DNA of 64,000 nt from Cynocephalus volans (GCF_027409185.1 NC_084478.1:81513624-81577623); one strand, 5' to 3'. Shown: positions 47,086 through 59,752, counted from the stretch's first letter. Program-made: numbers and translations. The notes: generated by a model from the letters alone, not told the origin.

Positions 47086-48159
47086 TACAAGAAAAGAAAA
47101 TGTTAATGAAACCAAGAGCTGAAGAGATCCACGAAATTGACAACCCCTTAGCTATGTTAACTAAGAAAAAAAGAGAAAATACACAAATTACTAAAATCAG
47201 AAATGAAACAGTGGCATTACAGTCAATACCACAGAAATGAAAATGGTTATAAGAAAATACTACGAACAATTTTATGCCAATCAATTGAATAACTTAGAAG
47301 AAATTGACAAATTCTTAGAAACACTGAATCTATCAAGACTGAGTCAAGATGAAAAAGAATATTTAAACCAATAACTAGTAAGGATATTGAGTCATTAATC
47401 AGAAACCTCCCAACAAAGGAAATCCCACGAACAGACAGCTTCACTGGATAAATCTAGGAAACATTTAAAGAAATATTAACATCATTCCTCCTAAAACTCT
47501 TCATAAACATCGAAGCGGAAGAAAAATTTTCACGCTCACTGTATGAGGCCAGCATTACCCTGATGTCAATGCCAGACAAAGACACTAGAAGGAAAGAAAA
47601 CTAGAGAACAATATTCCTGATAAATATTGATGGAAATAGTCTCAACAAAATACTAGCAAACAGAATTCAACAGCACTTTAAAAGGACAATACACTATGAC
47701 CAATAGGTACTTATTCTGGGAATACAAGGAGGGGGTTGAACATACAAAAATCAATGTAATACACCACGTTAACAGAATGAAGGACAAAAACCACATGATC
47801 ATCTCAACTGATGCAGAAAAGGCATTTGACAATATTCAACACACTTTCATAATAAAAATTCTCAACAAACTGAGAATAGAACTAAACTACCTCAACTTCA
47901 TAAAAGCAATGTATTAAAAACCCAGAGCTAATATATTCAGTGGTGAAAGAATGAATGCTTTTCTTACAAGATCAGGAAAAAGGCAAGGCTGCCCATTCTT
48001 ACCCCTTCTATTCAACATAGTATTGGAAGTCCTAGCCAAGAGCAATCGGGCAAGAAAAAGAAACAAAAGACATTAAAATTGGAAAGGAAGATATAATATT
48101 ATCAAAATCTCATCCTTAAATTCAGTTCTTCTAGAACCATTCTCAGTATCAAAATCTGT

Positions 48160-48240
48160 ATTAGTCAGGGTTCTCCAAAGAAACATAACCAATGGGATAT
48201 GTCTATATATTTATATATCTCTATGTTTCTATATATGTAT

Positions 48241-48271
<31 letters not shown>

Positions 48272-48712
48272 TATACAAAAATAAATTTATTATGAGGAAT
48301 TTGCTCATGTGATTATGGAGGCTGAGATGTTCCACACCTACTGTCTGCAAGCTTCAGACTCTGGAAAGCCACTAGTGTAACTCAGTTCAAGTCTAAAGGC
48401 CAGAGAACCAGGGGAACCCGTGGTGTAAATCCCAGCCTGAGGCTGAAGAACTCCAATGTCCCAACTCAATCAGTCAGGCAGAGGAAGGAGCAAATTCTCC
48501 CTTTTCCACCTTTTGTTCTATTCAGGCCTTCAACGGATTGGATGATGCCCACTCACACTGGGGAAGGCCACCGCTTTAGTGAGCCCATGATTAAAATGCT
48601 AATTTCAACCGGAAACACCTTCACAGAAACACCCAGAAATAATTTTTAGCCAAATACCTGGGAACCCCATGACCTAGTCAAGTTGGCACATAAAATTAAT
48701 CATCACATTAAT
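48160..48712 (-). mobile_element. Medium-reiterated element, same family as 43.28 kb
   Basis: Starts 'tctgtattagtcagggttct', with an (AC)n tract at 48240-48268 and 'gtgattatggaggctgaga' near 48310, and ends 'caagttggcacataaaatta'. This is the reverse complement of the family seen at 43.28 kb. Confidence 0.7.
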
Positions 48713-48714
48713 TT

Positions 48715-49500
48715 TCTCTATTGTCCATCTATTTCCTCCTCCTCCTCCTCCTCCTTCCTCCTCCTCTTCATTTATCTAGTGTTATGCTTATTATTTTCTT
48801 CCTTCTATTTACTTTGGTTTAGTTGGCTATTCTTTTCCTAATCTCTTAATGTGGAATCTTAGGTCACTGGTTTCAGATCTTTCTCCTTTTTAATTTAAGC
48901 ATCCGAGGCTATAATTTTCACTCTCAGCATATATAAGCTTTATCCTGTAAATTTTGATATGCTATTTTTGCTGTAATTCAGTTCAAAATACTTTTAAGCT
49001 ATCTTTGTCTTTGACCCATGAAATATTTTTAAATATGTTGTTTATTTTATATTTTCTAGAAATTTGGGTTTTCATCTTACATATCTTATTATCATTTGTT
49101 ACGCAGCTAATTATATTTAGGTTAGAGAATACACTCTGTATGATTCTGATCTTTTAAAATGTATTGAGACTTGTGTTATGGCCCAGCATATGGTCTATCG
49201 TGGTAATGTACAGTGTGCATGTTAAAAGAAAGTTTATTTTTCAGTTGTTAGATGTAATTTTCTATAAATGTCATTTAGAACAAAGTGGTGGTTAGTGTTG
49301 TTCAGATCTTCTGTGTCTTCATTCCTTTTTGTGTCCAATTGTTCTATCAGTTTCTGAGAGTGGTGTTTACATCGCCTGATATAATTAAGGAAATGTCTAC
49401 ATCTCAAACCTTTAACTATGTTCATTTTAGTTTCATATATTTTGAATCCCTGCTATTAGGTACCTGCACATTTAAGATTTTTAGTCAATGGTTCTTTTAA
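48715..49500 (-). mobile_element. Old L1 fragment
   Basis: Minus-strand, T-rich L1-type sequence resembling 4.0-4.6 kb ('ggcccagcatatggtctat' near 49180 and the region near 49000-49100). It includes a (CCT)n tract at 48735-48770. Confidence 0.5.
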
Positions 49501-49875
49501 TCTGTCTCCCCACCTGCCTTAGGCTGTTTTGTATTGCTTTTTTATTTTATTTAAATTTTAAAAAGTTTTCACAGTTGTGTAGGTTGGGAAGTTTAATGTC
49601 AAGGTGTCAGCATCTGACGAGGACCTTCACTCTGTGTTATCCCATAGCAGAAGGCAGAAGGGCAAGAGAGGGCAAGAGTGAGAAACACAGAGAGTGCTGA
49701 TCTCACTTTTATAGCAACTCCCTCTCATGATAATGACACTTTGCAATAACGGTATCGATCCATTCATAAAAGTCGAATCACCTCTTCACTTTCCCACCTC
49801 TTAATACTGTCACAATGGCAATTAACTTTTGGCATGAATTTTGAAGGGGCCATTCAAACCGAAGCACCTCCCTTC
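49500..49875 (-). mobile_element. MaLR/MST-like LTR
   Basis: On this strand the sequence runs 'aggctgttttgtattgc', 'gttgggaagtttaatgtca', 'cctcttaatactgtcacaat', 'ggcaattaacttttggcatg'. It is related to the element at 60.0-60.37 kb. Confidence 0.55.
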
Positions 49876-49984
49876 ATGCCTCTGACAAACCCCTCCTGTT
49901 CTTTTGCTCCCAGAAATGACCTCTCCTACTTTTTACAGAGAAAATAGTGGTGATCATGTGGGAACTGTCTCAACTTTCCAACAT

Positions 49985-50330
49985 TGCTATGGTTTGAATG
50001 ATTGTCTCCTCCAAAATTCAAGTTGAAATTTGATTGCCTTTGCAAAAGCATGAAGAGGTGGGATCTTTAAGAGGTAGTTAGGCCATGAGGACTTTGCTTT
50101 ATGGGTAGAATTAATGCCACTATGAAAGGGCAAGTTTAGCCCACTGTTGCCTTCTCCACTATGTGATGCCTTCCACCATGTGATGATGCAGCAAGAAAAC
50201 CCTCACCAGAGGCCAGACTCTTAATATTGCACTTCTAAGCCCCAGCACTGTGAACAAATACATTTTTGTTCTTTATAAATTACCCATTCTGAAGTATTAT
50301 GTCATAGCAGCACAAAATGGACTAAAACAA
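49985..50330 (+). mobile_element. MaLR-like LTR
   Basis: 'gctatggtttgaatgattgt', then 'gaggtgggatctttaagagg', 'ccaccatgtgatgatgcag', 'ccccagcactgtgaac' and an end at 'caaaatggactaaaac' follow the MLT1/MST plan. Confidence 0.65.
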
Positions 50331-50334
50331 ACAT

Positions 50335-52825
50335 GAAACTCACAAGCCAAACTGTACTTGTTCTCATATGCTTTCTATTTTCTCATTACAGTAGAGGTGG
50401 AGTCCCTTCTCCTACCTAAGGACGTTATCAAGCCATCTGTATACCAGATTTCATCCCTTCTTTCCTCCTCCTGCAAAACCTCATATTGACAAGTGTTTCT
50501 CTACCCCCTGCCTCCATATCTGAAACATCTCTTTCTCTGCTGTGTCTTGCTCACTAGCGCTTAAATGTTCACAAGCCCCTCCCTACAAGAGCAAAAACTT
50601 GGACCCTGACAACTGCTCTACTAACTTCATTGACTTAACTAGTGAACAAACAATTATTGAGATCCTGCTGTGTGTGAGGACCTGAGTTAGTCGCTAGGTG
50701 AATGAGAGTGAGCATGGCACATTCCCTACCTCAAATCTGAGAATAGAGAGGGGGTGAACAAGAGCCTGATGCTGTGTGAGCCCAGAGAAGGGGCACCTAC
50801 CTGAATATGGAAGGTTATATGGAACAGGGAGGGCTTCTTTGAAATGAAATTCATCATTGACCTGATGGACATGTACAAGTGGAAGTGGGAAGTAATGGGT
50901 GCCAAGGGGAATAACTAAGTGCACTGAGTGCGAAAGATTTAATTCAGGCAACTTGAGGCATTTGAACAATTGGAATACCTTCCATGGCAATGGAAGTTTA
51001 GTTTAAGAGGTAAAAATTGAAGGAATATGGCCTTGCAAGAGATGAAACATGAACATATCCTCAGATGGCAGGTCTTAGGGCTAACAGACAGAAGCTAAGA
51101 AAAGAGAAGTGAAGCAGCTGCTCTTAGTGAGCTTATGGTACATCTGGAGGGTACCCCAGGATCCTGTTCCTATGTAGTTTTGTACAGTGCACCCACTAGT
51201 TATTTTATATGCATCACCTCTAAGGAGTGATAAGGGGGTCAATAAAGTGCTCACTTGAGTTTATTCCCAGAAGCCAGGGGTCAGGTTCTCTCTCCTATGA
51301 CCTGGGAGGTCGAGAGCCCAGGATTATATGAGGACTTTGAAAATCAAAAGTAACATCATAGCAGCAAAATTTCCTTTACATGAAAATCATCCAGGTTGCA
51401 TCTGGAAGGAATGACTTGAGGAGAAAAGGCCATGGAGGTCTCAGCATGTCTCCAGAGTCACCAAATTTGAGACATAAGTTTCTCCTAAGATGTCCCTGTT
51501 AGGGGGTAAGCAGAAGAATCCGTCTAAGATAGGCACCAGGTTAGGAGAAACATTGAGCATCTTAATAGTGCCCTTGTTGCAAGATCCTTGCTGCCTCTTT
51601 AGACTGCGCTCCTTGAGACCTTAGAAGGACATGGGTGGGGAGGGGGAGCACTGCTTAGCCCAATGCAACCAGACTGGAAGGCTTTTCTCCCTAATCATCC
51701 ACATAGACAGTCTGCTCCTGGCCACTGAGGAAGATAAAGTCCTGCTCCAGGTAACACACTCTGACACTCCCCTGACAGTCTACATACAATGGGAAATTGC
51801 AGAGGAGTGAGATATCTCTAAATAAGGCTCGAAAGCTCTTCAAGATCGAAAGAGAATGAGATCTCATCTGTAGCAATATTGAAGAGAGAAACAAATACCG
51901 TATTAATATTAGGAGGCCTTGTTGAGTTCCAGGTCCCATACTTACCTGTTTGTTCTATGATGAGAGACAAGAAACTTAACCTACCTAAGCCTGTGTATAT
52001 AAAAATCCACTTAATTCTGCCCCGTTTTGCTACTTCACAATATTGTAATTAGAATCAAAAGAGACTGAAAACGGATATAAAGCTTTTTGCAAAACACTAA
52101 TAAAATGTCCTCCATAGTACATGCCAGGTCTAGCAATTACCACTTTCATGTAAATTATGTTGTTTAATGTCCAGAAATACACTGCTAGGTGATTGATCTT
52201 ATTATACCAATTTTAGTACTCACCCAAGATACCTAGCTACTAAGTGTCAGATACAACTTTGGAGACCTGAGTCCGAATGCAAAGATTTTGCTCTTTCTAT
52301 TCTCCAACAACTAGCAGGAATTATTTCCTCACACATCTGGGACAAAGAAACAGGAGCATACAACTTTTCCACATCAGTCACAGAAAGAGGACAAGAGCAA
52401 AATCAGAAAAGATGCCAGAATTTCGGGTGATTGTTCCTGATTCCTCCAAGTGATCCTTTAGGACTTAAAAGGTCCAAGTAAGTAGTAAAATCCATGTATT
52501 GATGGGCTGGTGGTGGGTAAGTGGTGGTGCTGACTGAAACCAGTTACCATGCAAGAAGGTGAACAAGGGAGACCTCTTACTCATGTGAGTGAAAGGAGTT
52601 CCTTTTTTAATTCATTTTGTCTATCCTTACAGATTTTTATAATAAAAGGAAAACGGACACACTCCAAGAACTTACATTTAGCATTTATGCAGATTTTCTT
52701 ACATTTGTTTTTTTACTATGTATATACGAGTATTAATGTAGTGTTTCTTTCAAGGTTTTCTTTAAATTATAAATAGAATTTTCAGCCACTTTTTTTTTAT
52801 TTAACATTACATCAAGCTCATTTTC
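50335..52825. other. No gene recognised; an L2-like relic inside
   Basis: About 2.5 kb of mixed composition with no convincing exon chain. 50640-51000 resembles an L2-type 3' region ('attattgagatcctgctgtg', 'agtgagcatggcacattcc'). ORFs on either strand are under 100 codons and without domains. Confidence 0.4.
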
Positions 52826-53530
52826 CATATCTGAAAGAAAAAATAAAATACCCACAGATAAGAGACAAAGATTGATATTAACCAGTAAAGGTCTAACACC
52901 ACCAAAGAACACCTATAAAACCTAGAAGTACTGGAAGCCCCCTGGGCTCCCAAGCCGGGATGGGGGCAGGGCTGAGGGCCTCAGCCACACAGCCCCAATG
53001 ACCACATCCTGCCCAGTGATGTCCACTAGACTTCTGCAAGAAGCACCCCGGGATCGCCAGTTGGGGCAGGAGGAACCAAGGGCCTTAGCCACACACCCCC
53101 GACCTCCACATCCAGCCCACCAAGGACTGCTGAGCCACTGACTGAAGTACCCTGGGCTCCCGAGGCAGGGAGATGGGGGGACAAGGACCTTCTCAATCAC
53201 GCTCCCTCTGTGTGTGCTTCCTTCCCTGTGATGACCACCAGGCCACCACCGGAAGCATCCCGGGCTCCCAAACCAGCACGGGGGTCTAAAGGCCTCAGCC
53301 ATTGCCCCCTCAAAGTCTGCATCCAATCAAGCCATGACCAAGCTGCAGCCAGAAGCCCCCTGGGCTCTTCTGCCAGAATGATGGGGGTACCATGGGCCCT
53401 GACCATGCCACCTCCTCCTTCCTCCTCCTCCCATCCTGTCCCCCTCTCTTTTGCCCTCTCCCCCTCTGTCCCAACTGATCCACAACAACTTGGAATGTAA
53501 AAAGAAGTAATAATAATAAATAAATATATT

Positions 53531-53566
<36 letters not shown>

Positions 53567-53570
53567 ATAA
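52826..53570 (+). mobile_element. Second copy of the ~104-bp-repeat element, 5'-truncated
   Basis: Begins near 'tgaaagaaaaaataaaatac', colinear with about 45908 of the first copy. It carries five GC-rich units starting near 52982, 53086, 53194, 53296 and 53401 (spacing about 102-108 bp). It ends with a C/T-rich tract, 'acttggaatgtaaaaagaag', (aat)n and (AC)n (53534-53563). An A-rich end and a 5' truncation are what a retrotransposed element would show. Confidence 0.65.
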
Positions 53571-53589
53571 AATAAAAGGAAAGCAGACT

Positions 53590-54645
53590 GTAAAGATTTG
53601 GAAAAATTATGGCCTGGACATGTGGTAGAGAAGCAGAGAGCATTTTCAGTAGAAAACGTCAGTGGTGCCAAGAAGGTTAATACAAAGGAAAGGGATTATC
53701 AAGAGAAGGAAGAAAAGGCCCTGAAGGCATTGCACAAGCCTCTGGGGCCACCCCTTCCGTTTCAGGCCCAAAGGCCTAAGGAGACAGAATGGTCTTGGGG
53801 AACAGGCCATAGGAACACTCCAGGGGCTCACTGCCCAGGGCCACCTCAAGAAGCTGCTTCCAGCACCAGCACCCCAGCTGCTTGGCTGCTCCAGCCATGG
53901 CTAAATTGGCCCCAGTTGTGGCTGGACCCGCACCTTTGGAAAATACAAATCTGAAGCCTTGGTGGCATCCATGTGATGTTAGGTCTGTAGGCTTACAGAA
54001 TGCCAGAGCTGAGGAGGCTTGGGAGCCTCCATCCCAGTTTCAAGGGACGTATGGAAAAGCATGCGTCCCAGGAAGAGATCTGTCACAGGAGTGGATTCAC
54101 CACATAGAGTCTTTGCTAGAGCAATGCTGAGGAGAAATGTGGGGTTGGAGTTGCAGCAGAAAAACCCCATCAGCACCATACCTAGTGAAGCTGTGAGAGC
54201 GGGACCGCCACGGAGACCCCAGACCTATGGAGCTACCAGTGTGCAATGCCAGCCTCTGAGAGCTAAAGCATCACCTGAGACCAGGAAAGCCATAGAAGCA
54301 GAGCTGCCTGAGGACTTGGAGACCCAACTCTCACACCAGCATGCAGAGGACGTCGAACATGGAGTCAAGGTACATGATTTGCCACCTTTAGGATTTATTG
54401 TCTGCCCTGCTGGATTTTGGACTCGTTTGGATCTGTTACACCTTACTTTTGGCCTATTTCTCCCTTTTTGAATGGGAATATATACCATGGGCTTGCCCCA
54501 CCACTGCATCTTGGAAGTAGATAGCTTGCTTTTTATTTCACAGATGGTACTTTGAACTTTGGACTTTTGAGTTGAAACAAGTTAAGACTTCACGATGAAA
54601 TGAATGTATTTGTATGTGAAAAGGACATCTTTTTAGGGGACCAAG
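53590..54645 (+). mobile_element. MaLR internal region (non-autonomous ERVL-related), decayed
   Basis: Colinear with THE1/MST-type internal sequence: 'cttggctgctccagccatgg' near 53879, 'ccttggtggcatccatgtga' near 53956, 'gagctgaggaggcttggga' near 54007, 'gccctgctggattttggac' near 54403, 'aatgggaatatataccatg' near 54471. An LTR follows directly at 54646. The ORFs of 118 and 150 codons in it are chance reading frames, since these elements encode no protein of their own. Confidence 0.75.
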
Positions 54646-55045
54646 GGTGGAATGCCCTGGGTTGACTGTCCCCCCAAACTTAATCCCCACTGTAACTGTT
54701 GAGGGTGGGAAATTCTATTATGGTAATTGAAAGGTGGGATCTTGAAGAAGTGGTTAGATTGTAGGACCATGCCATATTGAGTGGATTAACAATGGTGGTC
54801 AGGGGTGTGGTTCTGAGGGCTTTAAAAAGAGAGTGAATGAGGAGGTTACTCTCTCTTTCTCTCTCTCCTCTGCCATTTTTGGCCATGTGAGACCCCTGAG
54901 TCACTGTGGCCACGACCAAGGCCTTCACCAAATGTGTTCCCTGGACTTTGGACTTCCCAGCCTCTGAAACTGTAGGCAATAAATTTCATTTTCCTTGAAA
55001 AGTACCCAATGCCAGGCATTTTGTTTAAGCAACAGAAAGGGCCTG
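54646..55045 (+). mobile_element. MaLR 3' LTR of the preceding internal region
   Basis: 'gactgtccccccaaactta' near 54665, 'ggtaattgaaaggtgggatc' near 54722, 'ggactttggacttcccagcc' near 54943, AATAAA near 54979, and an end near 'acagaaagggcctgatat'. It is very similar to the LTRs at 1.75 and 56.6 kb. Confidence 0.75.
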
Positions 55046-55120
55046 ATATTGATGTATTTTCAGGTATGATTTTTAATCACTGTGTTAGCAAACCCTGGAT
55101 TTATTTCAAACTGAGAAAAG

Positions 55121-55270
55121 AGGGCCGAGCCCGTGGCGCACTCGGTAGCGTGCTGCGCTAGCAGCGCGGCGACGCTCCCGCCGCGGGTTCGGATCCTATA
55201 TAGGAATGGCCGGTGCACTCACTGGCTGAGTGCCGGTCACGAAAAAGACAAAAAAAAAAAAAAAAAAAAA
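55121..55270 (+). mobile_element. tRNA-derived SINE, full length
   Basis: Full head 'gggccgagcccgtggcgcac', B-box-like 'gggttcggatcc', second unit 'ggtgcactcactggctgag', 'cacgaaaaagac' and poly(A). The direct repeat 'aactgagaaaag' flanks it (55109-55120 and 55271-55282). Its middle part ('tagcgtgctgcgctagcagc') differs from the other copies, suggesting a subfamily. Confidence 0.92.
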
Positions 55271-55309
55271 AACTGAGAAAAGCAACTTCACTTCATTGCC
55301 AAATGTAAG

Positions 55310-55400
55310 GCTGTTTTATTATTTTTTAAATTAAATTTGTTTATTTTTATTGGAACATAGTTGATTGTACATATCTGTGGCGTACAGCTTTGAATACCAT
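55310..55400 (-). mobile_element. Short L1 3' end
   Basis: 'tatttttattggaacatagt' followed by 'tgattgtacatatctgtgg' matches the reversed terminal L1 3' UTR, as at 270-310. Confidence 0.5.
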
Positions 55401-56605
55401 TTTAAAGTAATAATTTTAATACCTAATGAAAGCAAGGAGTTATAAAACAGAATGATATATGTAACGCAATACTATGTGGGTTAAAAATGCACACATTTTT
55501 TCAAAACCATGCACATTTTGTGAGAACACGTAAGAAAACAGTAGACATGAAACTCATGACACTGCTACATATGTCATAGGAGAATGGTAATGTGGGTAAA
55601 GGGGAATCAGTGAATAACTAAAATAAGAGAGGAAACTTGCAAAGACCAAAGATGACAATGTGCTACTAACCATGATTTTGTCTAATTCAATCCCCAACTT
55701 TTGGAACCAAGGAATTAAATCAACAAAACAGTAGAAAAATATTAAATTGTACTTTTTCCTTCACCAATGATGGATTATGTAATTCAGATCATCTTTCTCA
55801 CTGAGAGAACCTGGAAAACTGATACAAAAAATGGCATAAAACATTCTCAAATTGCTAACCAGGGAGCAAAAAATTATCTGGCCAAGATTCTGAAGAAATT
55901 CAATAAAGCAGATATCAGCCTGGTATTGGGAGTTAGATGTTTGTCAAATTGGAAAGAAAAAGCTGAGTGCCAAACACTTGTTCTTGTAGCATTTTAAGCC
56001 TATGAAGAGAAAATAAGAGTACAGAGCCTGCCAGCAATACTCTAGGTGCAAAAGTGAACAAGAAGTAACATAATCCATTCAAGGAGTATTGAGAATCATT
56101 GGGGAATCTCGGTAGTCCATAAAATGTTACTGGCTGATATCAGATTAGGGTTATTGCAGAATGCTAACGTCCTAAATCATTAGGAAGTAGCAACTGACAA
56201 TCTTCTCTGGAAGAATATGAAATCAACCACAACTTCCGAAGGTATTTACAAGTGATTTTTGAAATATAGTATATCCAACATATACCTGAAGAGATTTATG
56301 AAGAGATGAGAAATGAATAAGAACAAAAAGAAATGACAGACCCACAAAAGCTCCTATGTTGGAATTCTTGGATGTAAGCATACCATACACATGCATGCAC
56401 ACAGACAAATAAACACACAGACAGACACACAGAAACACGTGTGCACACACACACACACACGTGCACACACACACACACACACACACACAAATTTAGGCTC
56501 ACTGTGTCCAAGTACGTAAAAAGAAAGATTGACAATATTGGCAGAAAACAAATCCATAAAAATGACATAGTTTGAAAAAGAACAAGCTATAACTTTTGGA
56601 ACTTG
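55400..56605. other. No gene recognised; long (AC)n-type tract
   Basis: A 76-codon ORF at 55767-55997 has no known domain. 56385-56488 is an alternating purine-pyrimidine tract (ac/gtgcac runs). Confidence 0.4.
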
Positions 56606-56609
56606 AAAA

Positions 56610-57030
56610 TGCTTCTGTGGATTGAATCTCCCCCCAAAACTTATTGTAAACTTAATCTGCATTATAACAGTGGGAAACCCTATTATGTTAATTGAAAGGT
56701 GGGGCCTTTAAAAAGTGATTAGATTGTGAGGACTGCACCCTTGTGAGTGGATTAATCCATTGATGATTTAATGGGTGGTAATGGGCATGGTTCTGATGGC
56801 TTTAAAAGGAGACCAAGTGAGGAGATTAGCTCTCTCTTGCTGTCATTCACCTTGTGATACCCTGCATCTCTGTGGAGAGTCACCACCAAGAACAAGGCTC
56901 TCACCAGATATGTTCCATGGACTTTGGACTTCCCCACCTTGGAACTGTAAGGAATAAATTCTATTTCTTTTTAAATTACTCAGTTTCAGGTATTTTGTTA
57001 TGAGCAACAGAAACAGACTAATACAAATGC
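56610..57030 (+). mobile_element. MaLR-like solo LTR
   Basis: 'gattgaatctccccccaaaa' near 56620, 'ttaattgaaaggtggggcc' near 56688, 'ggactttggacttccccacc' near 56919, AATAAA near 56953, and an end 'acagaaacagactaatac'. No internal region adjoins it. Confidence 0.7.
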
Positions 57031-57094
57031 AATAGCAAAAATCAGTAAGATGGGTTCAGCAGCACATTAGAATATCCAAAGGAACCAGTAGAAA

Positions 57095-57130
<36 letters not shown>

Positions 57131-57650
57131 CATAGAAAGATTCATATTATCTTTATACTCTATTTTTTGTGAACTTTTTGAAGTACCATCACGTGTGTGT
57201 GTGTATGAAATTTATTATAAATTATTGGTTCACATGGTTATGGAGGCTGAGAAGTTTTTGATCTTCACTCTGCAAGCTGCTGACCTTGGAAGGCTGGTGA
57301 TATAGATTGAAGGCTTGAGAGCTGGAGAGTCAATGCTGTAGATTCCAGTCAGAGTCAGAAGGCCTGAGAACTAGGAACACTGAAGGCAGAAGAAGATATG
57401 AGTATATGTTCCAGCTCACACCACCAGGTAGGAAAGAGTAAATCCAACCTTTCTCTGCCTTGGTTTTTTTCAGGCCCACAGCAGACTGGATGATGCCCAT
57501 CTACATTGGGGAGGGCAATCCACTTTACTCAACCTACTGATTTAAATGTTAATCTCCTCTGGAAATACCCTCACTCAAAAATGGTGTTTAACTAAATATC
57601 TGAGTCGCCCATAATCCAGTCAAGTTGGCACATAAAATGAACTATCACAG
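57095..57650 (-). mobile_element. Medium-reiterated element with (TG)n
   Basis: A (TG)n tract at 57095-57128, then 'cacatggttatggaggctga' near 57230, 'ccacagcagactggatgatg' near 57476 and 'caagttggcacataaaatga' near 57619. Same family and strand as 48.16 kb. Confidence 0.65.
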
Positions 57651-57659
57651 TTCTATAGA

Positions 57660-58063
57660 GTAGAACATACAAAAGAGTAAGATTAACAATAGGCAAAATA
57701 AAATATGTGGAATAAAGCATGGAGAAACAAAGGAAAGGAATATAAAGAAGTGAGGGTAGAGGATTCAAGTGTAAGATCTAACTTATATTCATCTTTGTCC
57801 CATAAGGAGAGGAGAGAGAAAATCAATATTTTAAATGATAACGGAGAAGAATTTTCCAAAACTGACCAAAGACATGAAGCCACAGATTTAAGAAGCTCTG
57901 TGAACCCCAGCAGGATAAGAAAACCATGCCTAGGCATAGCATAGAAAATCAGAGACAAGGAGAAATCTTAAAAGCAAAAAAGAAAAAAAGACATATTCCT
58001 TTCAAAGAAGTAACAATTAGACCTATAGGAAACTTCTCAATAGGATCTATGGAAAGAAGAAGG

Positions 58064-58108
<45 letters not shown>

Positions 58109-59735
58109 GAAGGAAGAAGAAGAAGAAGAAAGGAAGAAAGAGAAAAACTAATGCTAAATAGCTAAAAGGAACTGCCAGCCTAGATTTCTACATGTATGAA
58201 AATATTCTCAAGTATAAAATATTTTCACTTATGGGCCTCAAAGGACACTATCAACAGAGTGAAAAGGCAACCCACAGAGTGGGAGAAAATGTTTGCATGT
58301 CATATACCTGATAAGGGGTTGATGTCCACAATATATAAAGACCTCTTACAACTCATCAACCAAAAGGTAAATGACCCACTTCAAAAATAGGCAAAGGACT
58401 TGAATAGATGTTTTTCTAAGGAAGTTAGGCAGACGTTCAATAAGCACATTAAAAGATTCCCAACATCACTAGTTATTAGGAAAATGTAAATGAAAACTAC
58501 AATGGATACCACTTCATATTCATTAGAAAGACAATTACAAAGAGAAAAACAAATCAAAACCAAAAAACAAACAGAAAATAGCAAGTGTTGGTGAGAATGC
58601 AGAGAAATCGGAACCTTTGTACATTGCTGATGGGAATGTAAAATGGTGGTGAAGAGTACGGCAGTCACTGAAAAAGTTAAGCGTAGAGTTACAGTATAAT
58701 CCAGCGATTATACACTTCTGGGTATATATCCCCAAAGAATTAAAATCAGGGACCTGAACAGATATTTGTACATCCATGTTCAAGACAACATTATTCACAA
58801 CAGTTGAAAGGTGGAACAACTCAAATGTACATTGACAAATGAGTGTAAACAAAATGTGATATAAATCCAATGAAATATTATTCAGCTTTAAAAAGGAATG
58901 AAATCCTGACACATGCTGCAATGTGGATGAACCTTGAAGACATTATACAGAGTAATATAAGCCAGTCAGAAAGGGACAAATATTGTAGAATCAACATATA
59001 TAAATTACCTAGAGTAGTCAGATTCATAGAGATAGAACACAGAATGGTAGATGCCAGGGGGTGGGCATTAGAGGGTACAGGGAATTATTGTTTAGTGGGT
59101 ATAGAGTTTCAGTTTTGGAGGATCAAAAAGTTCTGGAGATGGATGGTGGCAATGATTGTACAATGATGTGAATGTACTTGATGCCGCTGAACTGTACACT
59201 TAAAAATGATTAAAATAGCAAATTTTGTAGTATGTATATTTCACCACAATAAACAAATTTATAAACAAATGGAGAAACCTATCACCTGCAGATGCCCAGT
59301 ATTAAATATTATAAAGGAAGATCTGTCTGAATGACAATAATTCCAGATGGAAACATGGAAATTCAGGAAGCAATGGAGAGCATTTATCATAATTTCTACA
59401 GTTATACATTATTTTCTCTTTGCAAAATTGTAAGGGGAACATTTTTTTCTTAACCCCTTAAAGCTGTACTCACGGTGACAGAACTAATTCTAAACTATGT
59501 AAGCATATACCCTCTTTCCTCATAAACCCCACACATAGAAATGACCGAACCATAGACTGCACTGAGAGCAGTGATGAGAGATGACATTGGAATGTGGGTT
59601 TGGGTTATATTTTGAAGGGACCTGAGGCCAGGATGATGATACAGACGTCTACCTTGTAGGGAGCAGGGTTCAATTTGTAGGAGAGACATAATTGTTTCCT
59701 CAACAGAAGGAAAGTTTGCTTCCTTTCTCTGATTA
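57660..59735 (+). mobile_element. Old L1 fragments (ORF1-like, then ORF2 end and 3' UTR)
   Basis: 57830-58040 resembles decayed L1 ORF1 ('gaattttccaaaactgacc', 'gaaccccagcaggataag'). 58056-58145 is a purine tract. 58245-59270 is the ORF2 3' part ('gtgggagaaaatgtttgca' near 58279, 'cttctgggtatatatcccc' near 58715, 'gaaatattattcagcttta' near 58871) and 3' UTR. 59290-59735 is weaker L1-like sequence. Confidence 0.6.
58056..58145 (+). repeat. (GAA/GGA)n polypurine tract
   Basis: About 90 bases almost entirely A and G, built of aga/gaa/gga triplets. It generates an Arg-rich spurious ORF and could adopt triplex-type structure. Confidence 0.9.
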
Positions 59736-59752
59736 AAAAAGTAACATACTCC

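Larger units (their letters stand above)
40010..48115 (+). mobile_element. Ancient L1/HAL1-type element broken by later insertions
   Basis: Plus-strand fragments in L1 order: ORF1-like sequence at 40.9-41.5 kb (near 41087 a decayed ORF1 segment), the middle region at 42.44-42.65 kb, and ORF2 endonuclease/RT fragments at 43.94-45.20 and 47.09-48.11 kb. The last ends near the RT fingers/palm region. Intervening segments are younger insertions listed separately. No frame is intact. Confidence 0.65.

Noticed and set aside
53598-54471. Open frames of 118 and 150 codons suggesting a gene
   Set aside because: The DNA is colinear with MaLR internal sequence followed by its LTR. These elements have no protein-coding genes of their own, and the frames overlap each other.
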